From NCBI RefSeq assembly GCF_003063545.1, contig NZ_NESD01000003.1, forward strand, positions 1-64,000: 64,000 nt of DNA, read 5' to 3'. Positions 30,194 through 40,030 of this stretch are shown piece after piece (positions within the stretch are counted from its first letter, which is position 1; every line of letters starts with the position of its first letter). Under the pieces are notes generated by a model, which ran no database searches, was not told the DNA's origin, and saw only the letters and a list, made by a program, of their open reading frames with translations. This stretch comes from Limnohabitans sp. Jir61. Lineage in GTDB: Bacteria > Pseudomonadota > Gammaproteobacteria > Burkholderiales > Burkholderiaceae_C. The translations under genes and the position numbers were made by a program.

Positions 30194-30970
30194 TTAAAAC
30201 GGGTAACTCACGATTGCCTTAACTGTCCAAGTATCGGTGACTGAGGTTGTGCCTTTGCCCACACCAAAGTTGAAATCAAACGGTTCGCCTTCGTAGTCCA
30301 TCACCACATACGTTGATTTTTCTTGTTGATCATTCGGCAAGATGCTGTTCAATCGGCCTTTGCCGTTGTAATGCTCTAGGCCCAATGCGACAGACTCTGA
30401 GACCTTCCTCGCCACCTTGGTCGCGAGTGTGAAATCAGGCGATCCATGTGTGTAGCCGCTAGAAATATCCCACCCAAAAATTGGGTTCACGGCCAACAAC
30501 CAATCTTTGTTTTTCCAACCCGCGATGGTCCGCACTTCAGTGCTTCGTATGGACTCTGAAAACTGCGACTTGACTTGCCCCACTTCTAAGTTCAACCCGC
30601 TGAACCAGCCGCTGTTTTCGTTGGGCTGAATAGGCAGCCATTTGATACGCGCTTTGGCGCCAGCTGCATAGTAATGACCATCCCCACTTCGCACCGTGGG
30701 AATGTAGAGGCCGACATCGACCGTCTTGGTCAACCCCCAAGAAATTTCAGGCGTCACACGCAGGCCATGATGATTCAAGACTTCACCGGGATAGCTAGGC
30801 GTTGTCACGCCTTTGGGTGTGGTGTTGATGTGCAACTCCAAGCCCAATTCACCCGGTTGATTAATGTCATCGGTGTAAACCTGAATTTCGTCTTGAAGCG
30901 ACGCATGTGCGGTCTGCACGCACGCAGCCATCACTGCCAATGACAAGAAAAATCGAAATACTTTAGACAT
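30194..30970 (-). CDS. Outer-membrane beta-barrel protein downstream of ureG
   Basis: A 258-residue exported protein. The signal peptide MSKVFRFFLSLAVMAACVQ ends after AHA. The mature part is rich in alternating polar/aromatic strands and ends in Phe (IVSYPF), as outer-membrane barrels do. It resembles transporter-like barrels such as the MetA phenol-degradation family, but I am not certain. It starts 46 bp after the ureG stop on the same strand and might be the last gene of the urease operon; a role in urea or nickel entry would be a guess from position alone. Confidence 0.65.
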   Translation of the reverse strand: MSKVFRFFLSLAVMAACVQTAHASLQDEIQVYTDDINQPGELGLELHINTTPKGVTTPSYPGEVLNHHGLRVTPEISWGLTKTVDVGLYIPTVRSGDGHYYAAGAKARIKWLPIQPNENSGWFSGLNLEVGQVKSQFSESIRSTEVRTIAGWKNKDWLLAVNPIFGWDISSGYTHGSPDFTLATKVARKVSESVALGLEHYNGKGRLNSILPNDQQEKSTYVVMDYEGEPFDFNFGVGKGTTSVTDTWTVKAIVSYPF

Positions 30971-31016
30971 GGATGATGCGCAAATGTATGGGGAAACAAC
31001 CCCTATTCTCGCCTGA

Positions 31017-31670
31017 TTACAACAACATGCCTTTGGTCTCAATGAACTTCACCACTTCTTGCAAACCATCGAGGGTTCGCAAATTGGTCATCACAAAAGG
31101 CCTCAAACCACTCACATTGGTGCGCATGCGAATGGTGTCGGCTTCCATAACATCCAAATTAGCACCGACGTGGGGCGCAAGATCAGTTTTATTGATGATG
31201 AACAAATCGCTCTTGGTGATGCCAGGCCCACCTTTGCGTGGAATTTTTTCGCCGGCCGCCACGTCGATAACGTAAATCGTCAAGTCACTCAACTCGGGGC
31301 TGAAAGTGGCAGCCAAATTGTCACCACCACTCTCAATGAAGACCACGTCGGCATCTGGAAACTCGACCAACATGCGGTCGATGGCTTCAAGGTTAATGGA
31401 TGCATCTTCACGAATTGCGGTGTGCGGACAGCCACCCGTCTCCACGCCCATGATGCGCTCCGCGGGCAATGCACCACTAATTGTGAGCAAGCGCTGGTCC
31501 TCCTTGGTGTAGATGTCATTGGTAATGGCCACAAGATCGTATTTGTCACGCATGGCTTTGCACAGCATTTCCAGTAAAGTTGTTTTACCAGAGCCAACAG
31601 GGCCGCCTATGCCCACCCGCAAGGGCGGCAATTTTTTGGAGCGGTGTGCGATGTTGTGTAGGTGCTTCAT
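31017..31670 (-). CDS. ureG: Urease accessory GTPase UreG
   Basis: UreG, 217 residues, the SIMIBI-class GTPase that powers nickel insertion into urease together with UreE, UreF and UreD. P-loop [13 protein letters not shown] near residue 18, metal-binding CPH in [13 protein letters not shown] near residue 85, and [13 protein letters not shown] near the end. The ATG at 31670 overlaps the ureF stop as ATGA; the long upstream extension in the same frame is not part of the protein. Last certain gene of the ure operon. Confidence 0.97.
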   Translation of the reverse strand: MKHLHNIAHRSKKLPPLRVGIGGPVGSGKTTLLEMLCKAMRDKYDLVAITNDIYTKEDQRLLTISGALPAERIMGVETGGCPHTAIREDASINLEAIDRMLVEFPDADVVFIESGGDNLAATFSPELSDLTIYVIDVAAGEKIPRKGGPGITKSDLFIINKTDLAPHVGANLDVMEADTIRMRTNVSGLRPFVMTNLRTLDGLQEVVKFIETKGMLL

Positions 31671-32374
31671 GATCGGAACAGTCGTGAGTATTGGGTTTCG
31701 TGTTGGGCCGAGAGAATGGCCAGCATGGGTGAAAAGGCTTGACGCGTGCCGTCTGTTACTTGCAGTGCGTGACTGACGGCACGTGCAATGTGCTGCGCAA
31801 GTTTCGTCAAGATACGCTGCCCGGAGTTTTGTCCAAGTGGCACCGATTTGATAGCAGCTTGAACCATGTTTTCTGCCCAACCAAAAGCGTAGGCTTGCAG
31901 GCATTGCTCTAACGATGCGCCAGTGCGCGACAAAGCCAACGCAAACATCAGTGGATAGGTGGGCACCCATCGGTTACACATCGCGATGGTGTCTGCATCG
32001 ATGGCATCTTGGTTGCGCAGCCACTCCAACATCGAGCGACCCATTTGTTCACTCTGCAAACGTAGCTCGGCGCTTTCGCGTGTGGCGTGCACCCATTGGC
32101 TCAAGACCTCTAAGCGTTCGTGATCCAAGGCTTGCCATGCGACGATCATTTGACCGAGCACCGACATGTCTCCACGCGATTGCGTGAGGTGTAGTTGATC
32201 CACCAACCAATCAGCAGCGCTGTACTCGTCATGCACCAAGCCGTGGTCGATCGCACCCTCTAAGCCTTCGGAATACGAGAAGCCTCCAATCGGCAGCGCG
32301 GGTGACGCGAGCCAAATGAGTTGAATCAGCGCTGGCGTAGAAGACGACACTGAAATTGCCGCATCAATGGTCAT
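31667..32374 (-). CDS. ureF: Urease accessory protein UreF
   Basis: UreF, 235 residues, all-helical, the adaptor between UreD-bound apo-urease and UreG. Family motifs: [21 protein letters not shown] near the N terminus and [20 protein letters not shown] near residue 165. I start it at the ATG at 32374, 36 codons after the longest frame, because the extension codes for the antisense of the His-rich ureE tail. It overlaps ureE by 11 bp and ureG by 4 bp. Confidence 0.94.
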   Translation of the reverse strand: MTIDAAISVSSSTPALIQLIWLASPALPIGGFSYSEGLEGAIDHGLVHDEYSAADWLVDQLHLTQSRGDMSVLGQMIVAWQALDHERLEVLSQWVHATRESAELRLQSEQMGRSMLEWLRNQDAIDADTIAMCNRWVPTYPLMFALALSRTGASLEQCLQAYAFGWAENMVQAAIKSVPLGQNSGQRILTKLAQHIARAVSHALQVTDGTRQAFSPMLAILSAQHETQYSRLFRS

Positions 32375-32921
32375 GCTTGCTGTTGGGTCCATGCACGTGG
32401 CCATGTGCATGATCTGTGTGAGAGTGGCCGTGATCGTGCGAGTGCCCATGACCTTGCGCATGTCCGTGGCTGCTGTAGGCACCGCCTTCAGGCTCGAACG
32501 CTTCTTGCACAGTCACCACCGTCATGTGCATAGCGCGCAGCATGTCGGCTAGTACGTGGTCGGGCTCAATTTTCAAATGGTCGGGTTGTAACTCAATCGG
32601 CACATGGCGGTTACCCAAGTGATAGGCAGCACGTGTCAAATCAAACGACGAGCCGTGTTCGGCACACGCGGTGATGCGCAGCACTTCTTGCGGTGCAGCT
32701 TGCACGCGCACGAGTGAGCCATCTTCCAACACCAGCACATCGCCGCCGCGCACCAAGGTGCCACGTGCCAGAAACACACCAAAGGCACGGCCATTTGAAT
32801 CAGTCGCATCAAAGCGGCTTTTTTGGCGCACGTCCCAGTCCAGCTCCACGGTGGCGGCGCGTTTGACCAGTGCCGCGGCCAAGCCTTGGCCGCCCGCGAT
32901 TAATTTAGAACAAGTGAGCAT
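32364..32921 (-). CDS. ureE: Urease nickel metallochaperone UreE
   Basis: UreE, 185 residues, the dimeric nickel carrier of urease maturation. The N-terminal peptide-binding domain and the C-terminal ferredoxin-like domain ([11 protein letters not shown]) are followed by a tail of about 35 residues with some 15 histidines ([20 protein letters not shown]), which stores several nickel ions. The tail is as rich as that of the Klebsiella protein. It starts 9 bp after ureC and overlaps ureF. Confidence 0.96.
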   Translation of the reverse strand: MLTCSKLIAGGQGLAAALVKRAATVELDWDVRQKSRFDATDSNGRAFGVFLARGTLVRGGDVLVLEDGSLVRVQAAPQEVLRITACAEHGSSFDLTRAAYHLGNRHVPIELQPDHLKIEPDHVLADMLRAMHMTVVTVQEAFEPEGGAYSSHGHAQGHGHSHDHGHSHTDHAHGHVHGPNSKHDH

Positions 32922-32930
32922 CAGAGAAAT

Positions 32931-34673
32931 TTAAAACAAGAAATAACGTTGGGTCATGGGCAAACTCACCGCGGGTTCGCAGGTGAGCAAATGACCATCG
33001 GCACGCACTGCATAGGTTTGTGCATCCACTTCCATGCGCGGCGCGTAGTCGTTGTGAATCATGTCACGTTTTCCAACGTTGCGAATGTTCTTCACAGCAC
33101 TCAAGGTTTTATGCAAACCAAACTTTTTTCCAATGCCTGCAGCTAAGCCAGCTTGCGACACGAAAGTGAGCGAGCCACGGTGCAGTGCACCGCCATACGC
33201 GCCAAACATGGGCCGGTAGTGCACGGGCTGAGGCGTGGGAATAGACGCATTGGGGTCACCCATCGCAGCCATGGCAATGAAACCACCTTTCAAAATAATG
33301 CTGGGCTTGATGCCAAAGAACGCAGGCTTCCACACCACCAAGTCGGCCCACTTGCCCACCTCCACACTGCCCACTTCGTGGCTGATGCCGTGGGCAATCG
33401 ATGGGTTGATGGTGTACTTGGCGATGTAGCGCTTCACGCGTGCGTTGTCGTGACGGTCGGTGTCCCCTGGCAGTAAGCCGCGCTGCGCTTTCATCTTGTG
33501 TGCGGTTTGCCACGTGCGAATGATCACCTCACCCACACGACCCATGGCTTGGCTGTCGCTGCTCATCATGCTGATGGCGCCTAGGTCGTGCAAGATGTCT
33601 TCAGCCGCAATCGTCTCGCGGCGAATGCGGCTTTCGGCAAAGGCGAGGTCTTCTGCAATTGCAGGGTCGAGGTGATGACACACCATGAGCATGTCCACAT
33701 GCTCGTCAAGGGTGTTCACCGTGTAAGGACGCGTGGGGTTAGTCGAGCTGGGCAACACATTGGCCTCGCCCACCACTTTCAAAATATCGGGCGCGTGACC
33801 ACCACCCGCACCTTCGGTGTGGAAGGTGTGGATGGTGCGGCCTTTGAAGGCGGCCACCGTGTCTTCCACAAAGCCCGACTCATTGAGCGTGTCGGTGTGG
33901 ATGGCCACTTGTGTGTCGGTGGCTTCGGCCACGTTCAAACAGTTGTCAATCGCGGCAGGTGTGGTGCCCCAGTCTTCGTGCAGCTTCAAACCAATCGCGC
34001 CTGCGTTGATCTGCTCGTGCAGCGAATCGGGCAGAGCGGCATTGCCTTTGCCCAAGAAACCGAGGTTCATGGGGAATGCATCTGCCGCTTGCAGCATGCG
34101 TTCAATGTTCCAAGCGCCGGGTGTGCAGGTGGTGGCAAACGTGCCAGTGGCTGGACCTGTGCCGCCGCCAAGCATGGTGGTCACGCCGCTCGTCAACGCT
34201 TCTTCAATTTGCTGAGGTGCGATGAAGTGGATGTGTGTATCGACACCACCCGCGGTGACGATGTTGCCTTCGCAGCTGATCACCTCGGTGCCTGGGCCAA
34301 TGACGATGTCTACGCCCGGTTGTGTGTCTGGGTTGCCCGCTTTGCCAATGGCCACAATGCGGCCACCTTTCAAACCAATGTCGGCTTTGACAATTCCCCA
34401 GTGGTCGATGATGAGCGCGTTGGTCATCACGGTGTCCACGGCACCGCCCGCTTGCGGGCCCGTGCCTGCACCGTCACGTGTGCGCTGTGATTGCGCCATG
34501 CCATCGCGAATGGTTTTGCCGCCGCCGAACTTCACCTCTTCGCCGTAGCCACCCGCTTGCAGCGTGAAGTCTTTTTCAACCTCAACCACCAAGTTGGTGT
34601 CTGCCAAGTGCAAGCGGTCGCCCACGGTGGGGCCAAACATTTCAGCGTAGGCGCGTTTGCCGATGGTTGCCAT
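32931..34673 (-). CDS. ureC: Urease subunit alpha (catalytic)
   Basis: UreC, 580 residues, the dinickel catalytic subunit that hydrolyses urea to ammonia and carbamate. Nickel ligands are in VDTHIHFI and [14 protein letters not shown]; the carbamylated Lys is in [12 protein letters not shown]; the flap Cys/His in [14 protein letters not shown]. It is slightly longer than the usual 567-573, from an insertion near [17 protein letters not shown] (about residue 65). The ATG overlaps the ureB stop by one base (TAATG). Confidence 0.97.
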   Translation of the reverse strand: MATIGKRAYAEMFGPTVGDRLHLADTNLVVEVEKDFTLQAGGYGEEVKFGGGKTIRDGMAQSQRTRDGAGTGPQAGGAVDTVMTNALIIDHWGIVKADIGLKGGRIVAIGKAGNPDTQPGVDIVIGPGTEVISCEGNIVTAGGVDTHIHFIAPQQIEEALTSGVTTMLGGGTGPATGTFATTCTPGAWNIERMLQAADAFPMNLGFLGKGNAALPDSLHEQINAGAIGLKLHEDWGTTPAAIDNCLNVAEATDTQVAIHTDTLNESGFVEDTVAAFKGRTIHTFHTEGAGGGHAPDILKVVGEANVLPSSTNPTRPYTVNTLDEHVDMLMVCHHLDPAIAEDLAFAESRIRRETIAAEDILHDLGAISMMSSDSQAMGRVGEVIIRTWQTAHKMKAQRGLLPGDTDRHDNARVKRYIAKYTINPSIAHGISHEVGSVEVGKWADLVVWKPAFFGIKPSIILKGGFIAMAAMGDPNASIPTPQPVHYRPMFGAYGGALHRGSLTFVSQAGLAAGIGKKFGLHKTLSAVKNIRNVGKRDMIHNDYAPRMEVDAQTYAVRADGHLLTCEPAVSLPMTQRYFLF

Positions 34674-35008
34674 TACTTGTGTCCTTTATCGGCTGCGCCT
34701 TGATCAATCGCACCATTCACCAAACCGCGAAAGCCAAACACTTGGCGGTCGCCACTCAGGTCCACCAACTCGACCGTGCGTTGTTGGCCTGGTTCAAACC
34801 GCACCGCGGTGCCTGATGCAATGTTTAATCGCATGCCGTGTGCGGCAACGCGATCAAAACTCAAGCCAGCATTCGTTTCTGCAAAGTGGTAGTGCGAGCC
34901 CACTTGGATGGGGCGGTCGCTGGCGTTTTTTACGACGAGTGTGTGCGTGCGTCGCCCTGGGTTGAGGATGTGTTCGCCCTCATCGAGCAACAGTTCACCG
35001 GGTGTCAT
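34673..35008 (-). CDS. ureB: Urease subunit beta
   Basis: UreB, 111 residues, a structural subunit of the (UreABC)3 complex. It begins [18 protein letters not shown] and holds [13 protein letters not shown] and [16 protein letters not shown], all standard. Between it and ureA lies an additional 54-codon gene. It overlaps ureC by one base. Confidence 0.96.
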   Translation of the reverse strand: MTPGELLLDEGEHILNPGRRTHTLVVKNASDRPIQVGSHYHFAETNAGLSFDRVAAHGMRLNIASGTAVRFEPGQQRTVELVDLSGDRQVFGFRGLVNGAIDQGAADKGHK

Positions 35009-35020
35009 ATATGCCTCGCT

Positions 35021-35185
35021 TTATTTGCCACGACCCATCCACCACATGGCGGCGATGATGGCAAGCGCAGCCAAAAACCCCCAAGCATCTGTGGCGTGGT
35101 AGTGCGAAGCGCCTTCCATGCCATGGCCTTCGTGCGCGAAGGCCAAAATTGGTAAGAGCGTGACGAGAGAGAAAAGTGTCTTCAT
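35021..35185 (-). CDS. Small His-rich exported/membrane protein in the urease operon
   Basis: A 54-codon gene between ureA and ureB. The protein starts MKTLFSLVTLLPILAFAHEG, a clear signal sequence. The mature part is short: HEGHGMEGASHYHATD with five histidines, then one hydrophobic helix (AWGFLAALAIIAAMWW) ending MGRGK. It sits 5 bp after ureA and 12 bp before ureB, in the place where some bacteria have a HupE/UreJ-type nickel permease. It lacks the rest of HupE. I infer a periplasmic-facing metal-binding helper, perhaps for nickel; no function is established. Confidence 0.8.
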   Translation of the reverse strand: MKTLFSLVTLLPILAFAHEGHGMEGASHYHATDAWGFLAALAIIAAMWWMGRGK

Positions 35186-35190
35186 AGCAT

Positions 35191-35493
35191 TCAAACAATG
35201 GGTTGGTGAACGGTCACAAGCTTAGTGCCGTCGGGGAAGGTAGCTTCAACTTGGATGTCCGGAATCATCTCGGCTACGCCGTCCATTACGTCGGCACGGG
35301 TCAGCACATTGCGGCCATCGCTCATCAATTGCGCCACGGTTTTGCCGTCGCGCGCACCTTCCATCACGGCGGCGCTGATGAGGGCTACGGCCTCGGGGTA
35401 GTTGAGCTTCAAGCCACGTGCTTGTCGGCGCTCGGCCAACAAGGCGGCAGTGAAGATCAAGAGCTTGTCTTTTTCGCGAGGGGTGAGTTCCAT
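35191..35493 (-). CDS. ureA: Urease subunit gamma
   Basis: UreA, 100 residues, the smallest structural subunit of urease. Start [20 protein letters not shown] and [15 protein letters not shown] are diagnostic. It is the first structural gene, 146 bp after ureD. A site matching the RpoN consensus lies directly upstream. Confidence 0.97.
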   Translation of the reverse strand: MELTPREKDKLLIFTAALLAERRQARGLKLNYPEAVALISAAVMEGARDGKTVAQLMSDGRNVLTRADVMDGVAEMIPDIQVEATFPDGTKLVTVHQPIV

Positions 35494-35506
35494 AGTGATT
35501 CGAAGT

Positions 35507-35523
35507 ATGCAACATGCGTGCCC
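35507..35523 (-). promoter_or_regulatory. RpoN (sigma-54)-like -24/-12 element upstream of ureA
   Basis: On the minus strand, GGGCACG, four bases CATG, then TTGCAT match TGGCACG-N4-TTGCA in all fixed positions but the first. The GG and GC spacing is correct. The predicted start (about 35497) lies only about 4 nt before the ureA ATG, which is unusual and leaves no room for a ribosome-binding site, so the match may be accidental. Confidence 0.35.
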
Positions 35524-35639
35524 TTTTTTGCACAGTTTTGTTCTCTCCAGATGTCTGCGTTGGTGCGTAACTGCAGATCACATGCGCCATTTCTGTGCAT
35601 GATGCTCAATCTTGAAGATCTATTGCGGATCAAGTCGAA

Positions 35640-36473
35640 TTACATAGACCAAATACGCGGCGGCTTGTCCCCCATCGCCCACAGCCCACGCCGCCAAGCC
35701 GCCCAAACCCCACGCAACAAATTCTGCGCTGGCTCCACCAATGGGGACAAGGTGCGCATCACCACAATGCGCGGATGTGGTGATGTCACGCCCGCTAACA
35801 AACCCACTGGTGCAGCCTCCGCCAACTCACGCGCTAAGGCCAAAGCCAAATCGCGTCGCTCGCGCGGCAAATCTGCGCCGCACGCAAACACCAACGTGGC
35901 CATGCATCGGCGCTTGGCCAAACCCAAAGGCCCATCCATCAAACGTGTGTCTTGTGCATCAATCAAGCCCCGCTCTAGCCACACACCCGACACTTCCATG
36001 TGCTGCTGCAACTGTCCGCGCTCAAAAGGTAAATTGGCATTTGGTAAACCCAACGCCGTGATGTCCCACGCCATCATCTCGGCGCTGGGTGAAAGGTCAA
36101 ACACAGCATGGTTCAAACCGTGGCAGCCGTTGTAGGCAATGGTTTCGAGTGGCAGCCACTCTAAGCGAGCGCCATCGCCCAAATGGGCTTTGACTTGTTG
36201 CGTAGCCAAACCTTGCTCGCTTCTGTAAAAGCGTGTCGCGCCGGGTGTGGTCAACAACGCATGTGTGCCCGCGCCCAAGTTCAACTGAATGTCCAACAAG
36301 TCGCCGCTGACCAAGCCACTGGGCGGGTGCACCAGCACGTTGTGGCACACCGCGTCACCTTCTGGGTAAAGACTTTGCAATACACGCAGCGGGCCTTCGT
36401 GTTCGAATTTCGCCACCGTGCGCTGATCGGCACGTGTGTAGTTAAGTTTGAGATGTGCTTGCCAACCAGTCAT
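35640..36473 (-). CDS. ureD: Urease accessory protein UreD
   Basis: UreD (UreH), 277 residues, the scaffold that binds apo-urease and passes nickel from UreG-UreF. Family features: EGPLRVLQSLYPEGDAVCHNVLVHPPSGLV-type region near residue 27-56 and TTPGATRFYRSE near residue 88; LEWLPLETIAYNG near 118. It is first in the cluster, divergent from a flavoprotein gene 50 bp away. No urea ABC transporter genes are in the window. Confidence 0.93.
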   Translation of the reverse strand: MTGWQAHLKLNYTRADQRTVAKFEHEGPLRVLQSLYPEGDAVCHNVLVHPPSGLVSGDLLDIQLNLGAGTHALLTTPGATRFYRSEQGLATQQVKAHLGDGARLEWLPLETIAYNGCHGLNHAVFDLSPSAEMMAWDITALGLPNANLPFERGQLQQHMEVSGVWLERGLIDAQDTRLMDGPLGLAKRRCMATLVFACGADLPRERRDLALALARELAEAAPVGLLAGVTSPHPRIVVMRTLSPLVEPAQNLLRGVWAAWRRGLWAMGDKPPRIWSM

Positions 36474-36523
36474 GCGCTAATTTTCGCTCACGATGCAGCG
36501 TATTCGCCGCCTACACTTAGCAG

Positions 36524-37804
36524 GTGACTACAAATTCCAACAAACAAATCGCCATCATTGGCGCGGGCCCCTCCGGCCTCATGGCTGCTGAAGTGCTCAG
36601 CGCAGCAGGCGTTCATGTGCATGTGTATGACGCCATGCCCTCCGTCGGCCGCAAATTTTTACTCGCAGGCCTGGGTGGACTCAACCTCACACACGCAGAG
36701 CCTTTTGATATCTTCACCACCCGCTACGCCGAGCGCAGCGAGGCTTGCGCGGCTTGGCTTAAAACATTTGATGCGGCTGCTATTTGCGAATGGGTCAAGG
36801 GCCTTGGCCTTGACACGTTTGTGGGCAGCTCGCAGCGCATCTTCCCCACAGACATGAAAGCCGCACCGCTGCTGCGTGCGTGGTTACACCGCTTGCGCCA
36901 CCCAGCGCAAGGTGTTCCTGTGACGTTTCATATGCGCCACCGTTGGAACGGTGCCTTGCAGCACGCGGCTAACAAGTTCACGCTCAGCTTCGACACCGCC
37001 CAAGGCACACACAGCACACAAGCCGATGCCGTGCTGTTGGCATTGGGCGGCGGCAGTTGGGCCAAGCTGGGCTCAGACGGAGCATGGCAACCTTGGCTGG
37101 GCGCATTGGGCATTGACGTGTCACCACTGCGCCCCAGTAACTGCGGTTTTGATGTGCAAGGCCGTGATGGTCAGACTGGATGGAGCAGCCACTTGTCGGG
37201 CCAGTTTGCAGGCACACCGCTCAAATCTGTGGCTTTGTCGTTCACCGACAGTGCGGGCCTCACCTTTAGCCGTCGAGGTGAATTTGTGGTTACCGCCACG
37301 GGCCTGGAAGGCAGTTTGGTTTATGCCGCGTCTGCACTGTTACGCGACGAAATTGCACGCAATGGCTCTGCCACCTTGCAGCTTGACCTCAAACCTGACT
37401 TCACGCCCGAGCGCGTGTTGGCTGAGGTCTCGCACCCGCGTGGCACACGCTCGCTCAGCAGTCATTTGAAAAGCCGCCTCAACCTCACCGCTTTGCATTT
37501 GGGCTTGTTGCACGAAGTTCTGAGCAAAGAAGCGATGAACAACTCGGTCCAATTGGCAGCGGCCATCAAGCATCTGCCCATCACACTGACTGCGACGCGC
37601 CCCATCGATGAAGCCATCAGCAGCGCAGGTGGCGTTCGCCTTGAAACACTGGACGCACACCTCATGGCCACGGCCTTACCCGGCTTGTTTGTGGCGGGTG
37701 AAATGTTGGACTGGGAAGCATCCACAGGCGGCTACCTACTTAGCGCTTGCTTGGCCAGTGGCCGTGTGGCTGGCCTAGGCGCAGCAAAGCTTTTAGGTGC
37801 TTGA
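36524..37804 (+). CDS. HI0933/BaiN-family flavoprotein (TIGR03862 type)
   Basis: A 426-residue FAD-dependent protein. It starts at GTG (no in-frame ATG nearby) with IAIIGAGPSGLMAAEVL as the dinucleotide-binding loop near residue 10, LAGLGGLNLTHAEP near 48 and LFVAGEMLDWEASTGGYLLSACLASGR near the C terminus, typical of the HI0933 group. Named members reduce or desaturate steroid or bile-acid rings, but the role in this genus is unknown. Divergent from ureD. Confidence 0.88.
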   Translation: MTTNSNKQIAIIGAGPSGLMAAEVLSAAGVHVHVYDAMPSVGRKFLLAGLGGLNLTHAEPFDIFTTRYAERSEACAAWLKTFDAAAICEWVKGLGLDTFVGSSQRIFPTDMKAAPLLRAWLHRLRHPAQGVPVTFHMRHRWNGALQHAANKFTLSFDTAQGTHSTQADAVLLALGGGSWAKLGSDGAWQPWLGALGIDVSPLRPSNCGFDVQGRDGQTGWSSHLSGQFAGTPLKSVALSFTDSAGLTFSRRGEFVVTATGLEGSLVYAASALLRDEIARNGSATLQLDLKPDFTPERVLAEVSHPRGTRSLSSHLKSRLNLTALHLGLLHEVLSKEAMNNSVQLAAAIKHLPITLTATRPIDEAISSAGGVRLETLDAHLMATALPGLFVAGEMLDWEASTGGYLLSACLASGRVAGLGAAKLLGA

Positions 37805-37885
37805 TATGAGCTGAGCCTTGTTAGCCAAGGCTCAGTTTCGGGCTCTATGATTAGGGCATTGCTTAGTTTTTAAATCTTTCTCACC

Positions 37886-38290
37886 ATGTTCCGCACCCTC
37901 CTCAAGTCGAAGATCCACCGCGTTGCCACAACACAGTGCGAGCTCCATTACGAAGGCTCCTGCGCCATCGACGAAAACCTGCTGGACGCCGCCAACATTT
38001 GTGAGAACGAACAAGTCCACATATGGAACATCAACAACGGCGAACGCTTCATCACCTACGCCATCAAAGGCGAGCGCGGCTCGGGCATGATTTCGGTCAA
38101 CGGTTCAGCCGCACGTCGTGCCAGTGTGGGTGACTTGTTGATCATTGCGTCATTCGCGCAAGTGCATGAAGACCAAGTGGCTGGCCATGAACCTCAGCTG
38201 GTGTTTGTGGATGAGAAGAACCAGCAAGTGAGCTTGCGCCACCATGTGCCGACCCAGGCTGCGCCTGGGCATGGAACGGATGAATGTTGA
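37886..38290 (+). CDS. panD: Aspartate 1-decarboxylase (pyruvoyl enzyme)
   Basis: PanD, 134 residues, makes beta-alanine for pantothenate. The self-processing site is Gly24-Ser25 in HYEGSC, giving the pyruvoyl cofactor. The start [13 protein letters not shown] and the following [14 protein letters not shown] are standard. It is followed by a strong terminator, so it is probably monocistronic. It marks the left border of the AT-rich region. Confidence 0.97.
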   Translation: MFRTLLKSKIHRVATTQCELHYEGSCAIDENLLDAANICENEQVHIWNINNGERFITYAIKGERGSGMISVNGSAARRASVGDLLIIASFAQVHEDQVAGHEPQLVFVDEKNQQVSLRHHVPTQAAPGHGTDEC

Positions 38291-38310
38291 GTTAACGCAG
38301 CAAATCAACA

Positions 38311-38338
38311 AACCCGCTCGTAAGCGGGTTTTGTTTTT
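38311..38338 (+). terminator. Intrinsic terminator after panD
   Basis: An 8-bp stem AACCCGCT/AGCGGGTT with a CGTA loop, followed by TTGTTTTT. It lies 20 bp after the panD stop. Confidence 0.9.
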
Positions 38339-38359
38339 CAACATCTGTGAGGTCTAGAA

Positions 38360-39883
38360 ATGGGAATGCTTAAACACTATCTACTTTTTCTAGGTATGTA
38401 TGGCGTTGGAATTTCACTCCTGTTAGGAGGGATGGTTTCTCTACTGATTCCCATTCGATACGCTGGACTCATTCATACGCTTTCAAAGCCGCTGACTTAC
38501 GCTGCCTTCATTTTTACTGCGTCATGTTCTATTTTGTATTTGTTCTACCCGAACTTCATTGATCATCTAGAACCCACCATCACGCAAATCACTTTGATAT
38601 GGATGCAGGGTGGCGACTTGTATCCACCAATAGACGCCCCATCCAAGCACGGTCTTCTCTATGGCCCGGCGCTTTATTGGGTTCAATATCCATTTCTAGC
38701 AATTAGCAACGATCTCATCCTAAGCTCCAAATTACCTAGCGTGCTTGCTTTCAACGCGGCTTGCTGTCTACTTTTTTACAGTTATAAGAATGCACTATCT
38801 AGAGCGTATTTGCTTTTATTGCTCCCTTTTAACCTGATTCTTTTTTGGAATCGCGCGGAACCTTACTTCGTCTTACTGGTCGCGTTGGCTGTTTTTGTTA
38901 TTGAGCAACAACCCAAATCCCAAGCACTGTTGCTAGGTGTATTGGCAGGTCTTGCGAGCTCTTTTAAAGCTCATGGAATTTTGTACATCCTGCCCTTCTT
39001 AATTTTCTTTTGCAACTATTCTTTTCGTCACAGTGTCCAATTCGCTATCGCATTTAGCTTGATATGTCTAAGCTTTTTCTTAGATCGCCAAACATCACTG
39101 CTTCAATATTTTGAATATTTGAAATTGGCAACAATGCACGGCATTTCTTTTGCGTACTTCGAAAAGAATCTGTTTTTTCTTTTGCTGACATGGGTGCCCA
39201 TTGCACTAACGTTCAAATACACCACCACATCAAAGTTCGATGCATACAGATGGTTTGGCGTTGTTTTTATTGAGATCCTAGTTGTCATTGCTGGTTCAAA
39301 ACCTGGCGCAGGTGTTCACCATCTGATTCCTATTGTCGTTTTGAATTCGTTTCTATACGACATCCAATTACGACAAATTCATAGCACTGACGTTAAGTTT
39401 TCATCCATCAAAATCGGATTTGTAATTTTGGCTCTTTACGTACTTTCCTTTGTTTGGAAAAATATTTATGAGTCAGAAATCAAAAGTAATGCAGTGATTG
39501 AGTCTCAATTTCAAGCGAAGCAGGAAATTCAAATACTCAATGAGAAATTTCCAAACTTGTTGATGGGCGTCACAGACAAAGAAAATGACAACTACCGCCT
39601 GACATTTTTAAGGCCCTACTTGGTTAAGCCCACAGCTTCTCAATTTGAATTTGCTGGGTTCATGGATTTGAACTATTCAGGTGTTTCAGACAAACTATTT
39701 GCGACAGAACTCGAACACTGTAAGTACAAGTACATTGCTATGCCTAACAGTGGGGCACCATTTTCAATCGTGAACTTTTACACGGATCAGCCACTTTTTT
39801 CTGAAGTGACAAGAAATGCGTTTCATGATCACTACCGACCTCAATACATAGGCGCGTTCTTCTCCGTTTATGAATGTCGTTGA
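38360..39883 (+). CDS. Polytopic membrane protein, possibly GT-C-type glycosyltransferase
   Basis: A 507-residue membrane protein with about eleven hydrophobic segments in the first 390 residues and a soluble C-terminal part. No family was recognised with confidence. An extracytoplasmic loop after the second segment contains QGGDLYPPIDAPSKHGLLYGP, which resembles the first-loop pattern of GT-C glycosyltransferases (acidic D followed by a conserved loop). The gene is AT-rich compared with panD, uses different codons, and begins 22 bp after the panD terminator. This fits horizontal acquisition. A surface-glycan role is a guess. Confidence 0.6.
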   Translation: MGMLKHYLLFLGMYGVGISLLLGGMVSLLIPIRYAGLIHTLSKPLTYAAFIFTASCSILYLFYPNFIDHLEPTITQITLIWMQGGDLYPPIDAPSKHGLLYGPALYWVQYPFLAISNDLILSSKLPSVLAFNAACCLLFYSYKNALSRAYLLLLLPFNLILFWNRAEPYFVLLVALAVFVIEQQPKSQALLLGVLAGLASSFKAHGILYILPFLIFFCNYSFRHSVQFAIAFSLICLSFFLDRQTSLLQYFEYLKLATMHGISFAYFEKNLFFLLLTWVPIALTFKYTTTSKFDAYRWFGVVFIEILVVIAGSKPGAGVHHLIPIVVLNSFLYDIQLRQIHSTDVKFSSIKIGFVILALYVLSFVWKNIYESEIKSNAVIESQFQAKQEIQILNEKFPNLLMGVTDKENDNYRLTFLRPYLVKPTASQFEFAGFMDLNYSGVSDKLFATELEHCKYKYIAMPNSGAPFSIVNFYTDQPLFSEVTRNAFHDHYRPQYIGAFFSVYECR

Positions 39884-39946
39884 TGAACTGCTTGCACGCC
39901 ATTTACACACTTACCGAACCAATTCAATTGCTCCCCTAAAGCATAG

Positions 39947-39970
39947 GTTCTAGAGCGTATTTGTTATTGA
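39947..39970 (+). promoter_or_regulatory. Palindrome/-10 promoter unit, copy 1
   Basis: GTTCTAGAGC (one mismatch to the palindrome GTTCTAGAAC), 8 nt (GTATTTGT), TATTGA. It lies 60 nt before the ATG of the first small membrane gene at 40031. Three further copies have the same spacing. Confidence 0.6.
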
Positions 39971-40030
39971 ATTTGTGTCTGGGTCAATCTAAGATTTTTG
40001 GTTGTTATTTGATCAACCATTCACACACAC

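Noticed and set aside
33588-34490. 300-codon plus-strand frame inside ureC
   Set aside because: Antisense shadow of ureC with no family features.
35550-35575. Second RpoN-like site TGGCGC...CTGCA between ureD and ureA
   Set aside because: The GG-to-GC spacing is two bases too long for sigma-54.
38796-38812. TCTAGAGCGTATTTG inside the 38360 gene, identical over 15 bases to promoter copy 1
   Set aside because: It lies in frame in a coding region, lacks the TATTGA at the right distance, and a 15-base match between two sites in 64 kb can occur by chance.
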